The notes under the pieces were generated by a model, which saw nothing but the letters and a program-made list of their open reading frames with translations, did not search any database and had not been told where the DNA came from. Made by a program: the position numbers and the translations under genes. A stretch of DNA of 5,115 nt from Methylotenera sp. UBA6020 (GTDB lineage: Bacteria > Pseudomonadota > Gammaproteobacteria > Burkholderiales > Methylophilaceae): the NCBI GenBank assembly GCA_002429455.1, contig DIZU01000116.1, positions 1 to 5,115 on the forward strand. Reading direction: 5' to 3'. Shown here one piece after another: positions 1 to 5,115 of the stretch (position 1 is the stretch's first letter; each line of letters begins with the position of its first letter).

Positions 1-1
1 C

Positions 2-643
2 CAAAATACCAAAGTGCTGGGTATCGATGTTAAAAATGGCAAAGTTTGAGGTGTTAACACCAATAACGGTTATATCGAAACCAAGCAGGTGTTATCTGCA
101 GTGGCTGGTTTTACGCCGCGCATCACTGAAATGGTCGACCTTGAAACGCCTATCGTTATTCACCCATTGCAGGCCTGCGTGACTGAGCCCATGAAGCCAT
201 GGCTGGATACTATATTGGTGTCTGGCAGCCTGCATGTGTATGTGAGTCAGTCTTCTCGTGGTGAGCTGGTAATGGGTTCATCGTTAGACCCTTACGAAGT
301 CCATTCTACGCGGTCAACGCTCGATTTCGTGGAAGGGCTCACTTCACACATGCTTGATATGTTCCCTTTCTTATCCAACGTAAAAGTGGTGCGTCAATGG
401 GCCGGTATGGCAGACATGACGCCAGATTTTGCACCGATCATGGGTAAAACGCCGATTGAAGGCTTCTACCTTGATGCAGGTTGGGGTACATGGGGCTTCA
501 AGGCCACGCCGATTAGTGGCAAAACCATGGCGCAAACTATTGCAAATGATAGCGCACCAGATCTTATTCACTCCTTCCGTTTATCACGTTTTGAAGATTA
601 CGAATTAACCGGGGAAAAAGGCGCTGCCTCAGTCGGGCATTAA
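2..643 (+). CDS. mgdA: N-methylglutamate dehydrogenase subunit A (sarcosine oxidase beta-like), C-terminal half, interrupted
   Basis: This is the FAD-dependent, DAO-fold subunit that in the sarcosine oxidase family carries the amine-oxidising active site. Here it would oxidise N-methylglutamate in the cytoplasm. Only about 213 codons are present, against roughly 410-420 in the family, so the N-terminal GxGxxG FAD-binding region and the covalent FMN histidine lie upstream. Visible family features are the HPLQACVTEPMKPWL stretch (about 163-207), the GELVMGSSLDPYEVH strand region (about 260-305), and the C-terminal flavin-binding segment GMADMTPDFAPIMGKTP followed by GFYLDAGWGTWGFKATP (about 404-515). 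The reading frame is open to the left edge except for a TGA at 47-49. Family-like sequence lies on both sides of it (VLGIDVKNGKV before, GVNTNNGYIETKQVLSAVAG after). The first possible restart, GTG at 89, is internal to the fold and has no ribosome site, so I do not treat it as a real start. mgdB follows after 44 nt. Confidence 0.85.
47..49 (+). other. In-frame premature TGA in mgdA
   Basis: Read from base 2, the mgdA frame meets TGA between GKV and GVNT, while family-like sequence continues directly on both sides without a frame change. One substitution would restore a sense codon, for example CGA (Arg) or TCA (Ser). TGA ends other genes here (mgdB, mgdC), so recoding is unlikely. Its position within 50 bases of the contig end makes a read or assembly error the simplest explanation. 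A true nonsense mutation is the alternative. Confidence 0.85.
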
Positions 644-672
644 CGCCAGGTCACTATCGATAAGAATATGTA

Positions 673-678
673 AGAGGA
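673..678 (+). promoter_or_regulatory. Ribosome binding site of mgdB
   Basis: AGAGGA lies 9 nt before the ATG at 688, in the 44-nt gap after mgdA. The gap shows no hairpin with a T-run and no convincing promoter, which fits co-transcription of mgdA and mgdB. Confidence 0.7.
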
Positions 679-687
679 ATAAATAAA

Positions 688-981
688 ATGAAACTTCTCA
701 CCTGTCCCATGAATGGAACAAGACCACTGAGCGAATTTATTTTCGGTGGCGAACTTCGGGAGGCTCCCGATCAAAAAACCTGCACCGATGCAGAATGGGC
801 TGCCTATGTGCATAACCGCCATGGCGCACCTGGCGATAAAAAAGAATGGTGGTATCACTCACCAAGCGGCACTTGGTTCATTGCTGAGCGCAATACGCTC
901 ACAGATAAAGTAACCCGTACCTATCTTTTTGGACAGAAAAACCTAGGCGAAGAAAATGTAGTTGAGGAGGAAAGCAAATGA
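688..981 (+). CDS. mgdB: N-methylglutamate dehydrogenase subunit B (sarcosine oxidase delta-like)
   Basis: This is a 97-residue small subunit of the SoxD family, which packs against the large subunit in the sarcosine oxidase heterotetramer. Its length is normal. Family features are CPMNGTRPLSEF (residues 6-17), the FGGE turn (19-22), DAEWAAYVHNR (34-44), and EWWYHSPSGTWFIAERNTLTD (from 53 on). In the structurally known sarcosine oxidase, as I recall it, the delta subunit binds zinc through a CPxCG motif and a later His/Cys pair. Here the second cysteine of the first motif is Asn9, and no cysteine follows His57, so the site looks lost. I recall similar CPxNG forms in other methylotroph MgdB proteins, so this may be normal for the subfamily. 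The ATG is supported by AGAGGA upstream. The stop overlaps the mgdC start as ATGA. Confidence 0.9.
   Translation: MKLLTCPMNGTRPLSEFIFGGELREAPDQKTCTDAEWAAYVHNRHGAPGDKKEWWYHSPSGTWFIAERNTLTDKVTRTYLFGQKNLGEENVVEEESK
964..970 (+). promoter_or_regulatory. Ribosome binding site of mgdC, inside the mgdB end
   Basis: GAGGAGG, a near-perfect Shine-Dalgarno sequence, lies 7 nt before the ATG at 978. It sits within the last codons of mgdB, and the stop of mgdB shares bases with this start (ATGA, 978-981). This arrangement fixes the mgdC start and suggests translational coupling, which would help keep subunits B and C in equal amounts. Confidence 0.85.
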
Positions 982-3875
982 GTCTTCGTACACCAAAGCA
1001 AGCCGGCGAATGGATTAACCGCAATAAAAAAATCAGCTTCAGTTTTGAAGGCGAAGCGTTTTCAGCATTTGAAGGCGACACTATCAGCAGCGCACTGTGG
1101 GCAGCCGAGCAAAAAGTGTTGGGACGTAGCTTTAAATATCACCGCCCACGTGGGGTGCTGAGCTTGGCTAACCATGATGTCAACGTAATGTTGACCGATG
1201 GCATGGACACGAATATGCGCGGTGATGTGGTTGAAATTAAAGACGGTATGTCACTGTATGAGGTCAATACGAGCGGTGGCGTAAAAAAAGATAAAAATAG
1301 TTATATTGATTCTATTTCACCGTTACTGCCAGTCGGTTTTTACTACAAAGCCTTTCACACCCCGCGTCGTTTATTCCCATTCTGGGAGGGCGTGATTCGT
1401 AGGGCAGCTGGGTTAGGCATTGTTAACTTCAATTATCCACGCATTCTTAAACGTAAGCAGCATTCACATTGCGACTTGCTCGTAGTCGGCGCAGGCCCAA
1501 CAGGCTTAAGCGCGGCTTATGTGGCTGCCAAAGCCGGGCTGGAAGTCACGCTGATTGATGAAAACCGCCATGCCGGTGGTAGCCTCGGTTACAACCGCGC
1601 AGGTGATGAAGCTGCTGTTGCTCAACTGGATGACTTGCTGAGCAAGGTCGCTAGTCAACCTAATATTACAGTACGCACTGGCGCATATGCTGCTGGATAC
1701 TACCCAGACCATCTGATTCCAATCGTGGAAGCTGGCGGTATCACCAAGGTGCGCGCTAAAACGGTTATTGTTGCTAGTGGTGCGTTTGAACAACCACCGG
1801 TGTTCAGATATAACGACTTACCAGGCGTCATGCTTGGTTCGGCAGCGCAGCGCCTGATTTACCGTTACGGTGTCAGGCCCTTCAGCAATGGCATCGTGGT
1901 TACCGCCAATGATTACGGTTACCGCGTAGCCATTGATCTGCTCGAAGCCGGCACTAAAGTTGCCGCAGTGGTTGACTTGCGTCCAGGTGCTAACGGAGGC
2001 GCGCAAGCCGCCGAACTTACGCATCGGGGCATCAAAATATACGCAGGGCATTGTGTGTATGAAGCCTTGGCTTCATCAGGCAAATCAGGTGTACGTGGCG
2101 CGGTGATTTGCGCTTATGACGACAAAGAAAATGTCGCATTGACGGATAACAAATTCACGCTGGAATGTGACGGCATTGCCATGAGCGCGGGTTGGGCGCC
2201 AGCCGGAGCATTGTTGTACCAAGCTGGTACAGGAATGCAATTTGATTATGGTGTAGAGCAGTTTGTACCAAACCGCTTGCCGGAAGGTCTATTTGCTGCG
2301 GGTAAAGTCAATGGTATTTTTGATCTTGACCAGCGTATGCGCGATGGTGCACGTGCAGCCAACGATGCGCTTAGTTACTTAGGTCTGCAAGCCCCACATA
2401 ATAGTATTGAACAACACGTAGGTAATTCACCAAGCCATGCGTACCCGATGGTGCCGCATCCTAAGGGCAAGAATTTTGTAGACTTTGATGAAGATATACA
2501 AATCAAAGACTTTGTGAATGCTGCCAAAGAGGGTTTTGACAATATTGAATTGATGAAGCGGTTTACCACGGTCGGCATGGGCCCAAGTCAAGGCAAGCAT
2601 TCCAATATGAATGCAATCCGTATCCTGGCAAAAATCCGTGGATTACCCGTTGAAAAGATTGGTACGACGACATCAAGACCATTCTTTCATCCGACGCCAA
2701 TTGGGCATTTAGGTGGACGTGGTTTTCATTCGCATCGTTTGACTTCGTTACATGACTGGCATCAAGCCAATGGCGCAGTATTTACGGATGTTGGTGCATG
2801 GAAAAGAGCCGCTTACTACCCAACGACAGGTCAAACAAAAGAAGATGCAATTCAGCGTGAAGCGCTGGCCGTGCGTAAAACCGCGGGCATCATTGACAGC
2901 AGTTCTTTCGGCAAAATAGAAGTACACGGCGCAGATGCCGCTTTGTTCCTGGAGCGTTTCTTTACCGGTAGTTTTGCGGACCAAAGCGTAGGCAGCTGCC
3001 GATATGCCATGCTGTTGGATGAGTCTGGCGTGGTGGTTGACGATGGTATTGCCAGTCGGTTAGCCGAAGACCTGTTCTATATTTCAATGGGCACCTCTAA
3101 CGCCGCCGCGGTCTATCGTGAAATGCAACGTGCGCAGCAAGAGTGGCAGCTGACGATTGGCTTAGTCAATGTAACCGGGGCTTATGGCGCCATCAACTTG
3201 GCAGGACCCTCTGCGCGTGAGATTTTATCCAGCCTGACTGATGTTGATCTCGCTTATGAAGCATTCCCGAATAGCAGCGTACGTGAAGGCATTGTGGCTG
3301 GTGTTCAGGCCAGAATAATCCGAGTGACGTTTGTGTCAGATATGGCTTATGAGTTGCACGTACCTATGGCACAGGTGCCGCATGTTTGGAATGCGCTGAT
3401 GAGCACAGGTAAAAAACATGGCTTGCGTCCTTTCGGTACCGATACACAACGCTTGTTACGCCTTGAAATGGGCAACCATATGCCGGGTATTGATACTGAT
3501 GGCTTGACCAATCCTTTTGAAATTTGCGCTGAATGGGCAATAAAAATGAGCAAACCTTATTTTATTGGCCAAAGAAGCCTGACTATTCTGGAAAAACGAC
3601 CATTAAGGAAGCAATTAGTCTCCTTTGTCTTGGCGACCAATTTTAATGGCGAAATGCCGATGGATTGTAATCTGGTGATAGACGGCGGTGAAATTATCGG
3701 GCGCGTTACTAGTATTGGTTACAGCAAATTCATAGACCGATGCATAGGTTTTGCCTATGTAACGCCATCTAAAAAAGAGGTAGGTTCGGAGTTTCAAATA
3801 CGTACCGATGGCGGCTCTTTAGTGACGGCCACCGTTGTTAAAGCCCCATTTCTCAAGAATCAAAAAGGAGCTTGA
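978..3875 (+). CDS. mgdC: N-methylglutamate dehydrogenase subunit C (sarcosine oxidase alpha-like)
   Basis: This is a 965-residue large subunit, normal for the SoxA family. Residues about 15-95 form the ferredoxin-like N-terminal domain (FEGDTISSALWA at 31-42, VLGRSFKYHRPRG at 47-59). It has no cysteines, so no [2Fe-2S] cluster is expected. Residues about 165-470 form a two-part dinucleotide-binding domain: VVGAGPTGLSAA (169-180) with the β-strand acidic end TLIDE (191-195), then KTVIVASGAFEQPP (261-274), DLPGVMLGSA (280-289) and GLFAAGKVNGI (437-447). Residues about 505-565 form the SoxA linker (TTVGMGPSQGKHSN, 530-543). Residues about 590-960 are a GcvT/aminomethyltransferase-like domain (AAYYP 611-615, YELHVP 791-796, LRLEMGNHMPGIDTDG 827-842), which in relatives binds tetrahydrofolate and receives the one-carbon unit. 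The start is supported by GAGGAGG and the ATGA overlap with mgdB. Codon choice becomes richer in ATA, AGA and CGA after about 3310. mgdD begins 1 nt after the stop. Confidence 0.92.
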   Translation: MSLRTPKQAGEWINRNKKISFSFEGEAFSAFEGDTISSALWAAEQKVLGRSFKYHRPRGVLSLANHDVNVMLTDGMDTNMRGDVVEIKDGMSLYEVNTSGGVKKDKNSYIDSISPLLPVGFYYKAFHTPRRLFPFWEGVIRRAAGLGIVNFNYPRILKRKQHSHCDLLVVGAGPTGLSAAYVAAKAGLEVTLIDENRHAGGSLGYNRAGDEAAVAQLDDLLSKVASQPNITVRTGAYAAGYYPDHLIPIVEAGGITKVRAKTVIVASGAFEQPPVFRYNDLPGVMLGSAAQRLIYRYGVRPFSNGIVVTANDYGYRVAIDLLEAGTKVAAVVDLRPGANGGAQAAELTHRGIKIYAGHCVYEALASSGKSGVRGAVICAYDDKENVALTDNKFTLECDGIAMSAGWAPAGALLYQAGTGMQFDYGVEQFVPNRLPEGLFAAGKVNGIFDLDQRMRDGARAANDALSYLGLQAPHNSIEQHVGNSPSHAYPMVPHPKGKNFVDFDEDIQIKDFVNAAKEGFDNIELMKRFTTVGMGPSQGKHSNMNAIRILAKIRGLPVEKIGTTTSRPFFHPTPIGHLGGRGFHSHRLTSLHDWHQANGAVFTDVGAWKRAAYYPTTGQTKEDAIQREALAVRKTAGIIDSSSFGKIEVHGADAALFLERFFTGSFADQSVGSCRYAMLLDESGVVVDDGIASRLAEDLFYISMGTSNAAAVYREMQRAQQEWQLTIGLVNVTGAYGAINLAGPSAREILSSLTDVDLAYEAFPNSSVREGIVAGVQARIIRVTFVSDMAYELHVPMAQVPHVWNALMSTGKKHGLRPFGTDTQRLLRLEMGNHMPGIDTDGLTNPFEICAEWAIKMSKPYFIGQRSLTILEKRPLRKQLVSFVLATNFNGEMPMDCNLVIDGGEIIGRVTSIGYSKFIDRCIGFAYVTPSKKEVGSEFQIRTDGGSLVTATVVKAPFLKNQKGA
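3865..3870 (+). promoter_or_regulatory. Ribosome binding site that decides the mgdD start
   Basis: AAGGAG lies 6 nt before the ATG at 3877. The same frame has an earlier start codon at 3835, inside mgdC, but it has no such site and would add 14 residues overlapping the mgdC coding end. The 3877 start leaves a 1-nt gap to mgdC and is preferred. Confidence 0.85.
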
Positions 3876-3876
3876 T

Positions 3877-4554
3877 ATGCAAGCGCTTGATATAAAAACA
3901 ATCGTTCCGATTTCACCTGTTGCGCATGCGCAGCCTAGAGATTCTGCTAAATGGGATGTTGTAAACAACATGGAAATAGCCGTTGAGTTTGCGAATGCAG
4001 ACATCGAGCAGGCTAGGAAAAAAGTGTTAGGTGTGACTGACGTAAGTTGTTTTGAGCGTTATGGAGTCAAGGGGCCACAAGCCTCCCAATGGCTTGCCGA
4101 TCATGAATTGGCAATCCCTTCAAACCCTAACTCTTGGACACGTTGCGATCAGAAGACACTTGTATTGAGATTAGGCTCAAGTGAGTTTTTGGTTGAGGAT
4201 CAACTGGGTGGCTTAGCCAGTAAAAAGCTAGCCAATAATACTTCTCGAATCGCTGGTGTTTATAAAGTGCCACGTGCTGATGCGGCTTTTATTTTAAGCG
4301 GTAGAGAAGTGCTCAATTTATTTTCCGAATTGTGCTCGCTTGATTTACGTGCCACATCACTATTGGCTAACGATGTGATTATGACGCAAGTGGCCGGAGT
4401 GTCAGCAATAGTACTCCGCCAAACCATAAACGGAGAGCCGGTTTACCGTCTTTGGTGTGATGGTACCTACGGGCCATACATGTGGGAAGTTTTAATAGAA
4501 ATTGCTACTGAATTAGGTGGCGGGGCAGTTGGGCTTGCTAGTTATCAAAACTAG
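3877..4554 (+). CDS. mgdD: N-methylglutamate dehydrogenase subunit D (sarcosine oxidase gamma-like)
   Basis: This is a 225-residue subunit of the SoxG family, which shares the GcvT-like fold and packs in the heterotetramer. Its catalytic role is not established. Recognisable stretches are LGVTDVSCFERYGVKGPQAS in the N-terminal half (about residues 51-70), a central LVLRLGSSEFLVED, then VYKVPRADAAFILSG, MTQVAGVSAIVLRQT and the strongly conserved end YRLWCDGTYGPYMWEVL followed by ELGGGAVGLA. The N-terminal 30 residues (Pro/Ala-rich, then an acidic-polar stretch) look like a family-typical lead, not a signal peptide. The gene is AT-rich and uses ATA for 5 of about 13 isoleucines and AGA/AGG/CGA for 5 of about 11 arginines. 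That resembles the end of mgdC and differs from the rest of the operon. gmaS follows after 63 nt. Confidence 0.9.
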   Translation: MQALDIKTIVPISPVAHAQPRDSAKWDVVNNMEIAVEFANADIEQARKKVLGVTDVSCFERYGVKGPQASQWLADHELAIPSNPNSWTRCDQKTLVLRLGSSEFLVEDQLGGLASKKLANNTSRIAGVYKVPRADAAFILSGREVLNLFSELCSLDLRATSLLANDVIMTQVAGVSAIVLRQTINGEPVYRLWCDGTYGPYMWEVLIEIATELGGGAVGLASYQN

Positions 4555-4617
4555 AGCTACTAAACGGTACAGATAACTTATTAACAATTCGGATATTTAG
4601 ATTTTCAGGAGAAGTAA
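4555..4617 (+). promoter_or_regulatory. mgdD-gmaS intergenic gap with gmaS ribosome binding site
   Basis: This 63-nt AT-rich gap carries AGGAGA at 4607-4612, 5 nt before the gmaS ATG. I see no hairpin followed by a T-run, so no intrinsic terminator separates mgdD from gmaS. I also find no convincing -35/-10 pair with proper spacing, although the AT-richness would allow a weak internal promoter. Read-through from mgdABCD into gmaS is the simplest interpretation. Confidence 0.6.
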
Positions 4618-5094
4618 ATGAAAACGTTAGATGAAGCAAAAAAGTTTCTAAAGGACAATAACGTTAAATACGTTTTGGCTCAGTTTGTTGATATACATGG
4701 CGTAGCCAAAGTCAAATCAGTGCCTGCTGAACATATCGGCAGCATACTTAAAGGCGGTGCCGGTTTCGCAGGCGGTGCAATTTGGGGTATGGGTATTGCA
4801 CCAAACGGCCCGGATTACATGGCTGTAGGCGACTTATCAACCTTAACTTTGATGCCTTGGCAGCCAGGCTATGCACGCATTATTTGCGATGGCCATGTGA
4901 ACGAAAAACCGTACGGTCACGATTCTCGTGTAGTACTTAAAGCGCAAACTGATCGCCTCGCTAAAAATGGCTGGATTCTTTATACAGGCTTAGAGCCAGA
5001 GTTTTCTTTACTGCGTAAAGATGAAAAAGGCGGTATTCATCCGCATGACGTGACTGACACGTTACCAAAACCTTGTTATGACTATAAGAGCTGC
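4618..5094 (+). CDS. gmaS: Gamma-glutamylmethylamide synthetase, N-terminal third (3' truncated)
   Basis: GmaS is a glutamine synthetase-like enzyme that joins methylamine to glutamate with ATP, forming gamma-glutamylmethylamide, the first step of the NMG pathway. About 159 codons are present of roughly 430-450 in the family. The N-terminal beta-grasp part is seen as [20 protein letters not shown] (residues 17-36) and [20 protein letters not shown] (68-87). The catalytic part begins with GLEPEFSLL (124-132), whose Glu126 and Glu128 correspond to metal-binding glutamates in glutamine synthetases. Ordinary glutamine synthetase is less likely because of the adjacent mgd genes and the family-like KPCYDYKS near the end. 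The start is supported by AGGAGA 5 nt upstream. The apparent last residues SLIHI and the TGA at 5110-5112 come from sequencing adapter, so the true gene continues beyond this contig. Confidence 0.88.
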
Positions 5095-5115
5095 TCTCTT
5101 ATACACATCTGACGC
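5095..5115 (+). other. Illumina Nextera transposase adapter remnant (not genomic)
   Basis: The final 21 bases read TCTCTTATACACATCT followed by GACGC. This equals the Tn5 mosaic end in the outward read-through orientation, continuing into the Nextera read 1 adapter. The three adapter bases that would come before it (CTG) appear as CTG at 5091-5093 with one extra C, so contamination may begin as early as 5091. The sequence creates the false C-terminal residues and false stop of gmaS. Confidence 0.95.

Noticed and set aside
89..643. GTG at 89 as a genuine start of a short protein
   Set aside because: Family-like sequence continues upstream of it in frame, and no ribosome site precedes it.
668..673. 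ATGTAA start-stop pair between mgdA and mgdB
   Set aside because: It has no good ribosome site of its own and is probably a chance occurrence in AT-rich spacer.
1506..1793. Minus-strand open frames opposite mgdC (this and several others)
   Set aside because: They lie fully within a strongly supported gene, have no recognisable domains or ribosome sites, and are explained by the coding bias of the + strand.
978..3875. mgdC as a novel gene fusion (dehydrogenase plus aminomethyltransferase domains)
   Set aside because: The same domain order and length are standard for sarcosine oxidase alpha-type subunits.
3835..3876. Upstream ATG-type start extending mgdD by 14 residues into mgdC
   Set aside because: There is no ribosome site before it, while AAGGAG sits properly before the ATG at 3877, giving a normal operon spacing.
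3921..3932. Perfect 12-base palindrome TGCGCATGCGCA near the mgdD start
   Set aside because: About one such palindrome is expected by chance in 5 kb. It lies in coding sequence and has no partner copy or flanking operator-like context.
4535..4563. Possible promoter (TTGCTA, 17 nt, TACTAA) before gmaS
   Set aside because: The -10 match is poor and the -35 lies inside mgdD. AT-rich DNA gives many such matches by chance.

Overview
The window is a fragment of a bacterial operon for methylamine use through the N-methylglutamate (NMG) pathway. All genes are on the + strand. In order they are: the C-terminal half of mgdA, complete mgdB, mgdC and mgdD (the other three subunits of N-methylglutamate dehydrogenase, related to heterotetrameric sarcosine oxidase), and the first third of gmaS (gamma-glutamylmethylamide synthetase). 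The moderate GC content and protein sequences suggest a methylotrophic betaproteobacterium such as Methylophilaceae (Methylotenera/Methylophilus-like). That placement rests on general resemblance, not on a search. The NMG assignment of the mgd genes leans on the adjacent gmaS, because subunit sequences alone do not cleanly separate this enzyme from sarcosine oxidase.

Layout: 2-643 is the mgdA 3' half, with an in-frame TGA at 47-49. A 44-nt gap holds the mgdB ribosome site. mgdB (688-981) overlaps mgdC (978-3875) by ATGA. mgdD starts 1 nt after mgdC stops, at 3877. A 63-nt AT-rich gap without a visible terminator precedes gmaS, which starts at 4618 and runs off the usable sequence near 5094. 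There is no gene-free stretch over 300 bases, and I saw no RNA gene, insertion sequence or CRISPR array.

How the genes work together: GmaS joins methylamine to glutamate using ATP. NMG synthase (mgsABC, not in this window) turns the product into N-methylglutamate. MgdABCD then oxidises N-methylglutamate, returning glutamate and passing the one-carbon unit to formaldehyde or methylene-tetrahydrofolate.

Both ends need caution. The last 21 bases match the Illumina Nextera transposase adapter, so the apparent end of gmaS is an artefact. The first 50 bases contain a stop codon interrupting an otherwise well-preserved mgdA frame, which may be an assembly or read error. I found no credible undescribed system. 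The most useful observations are these two end problems, the absence of the expected zinc ligands in MgdB, and a shift in codon use from about 3310 to 4554.
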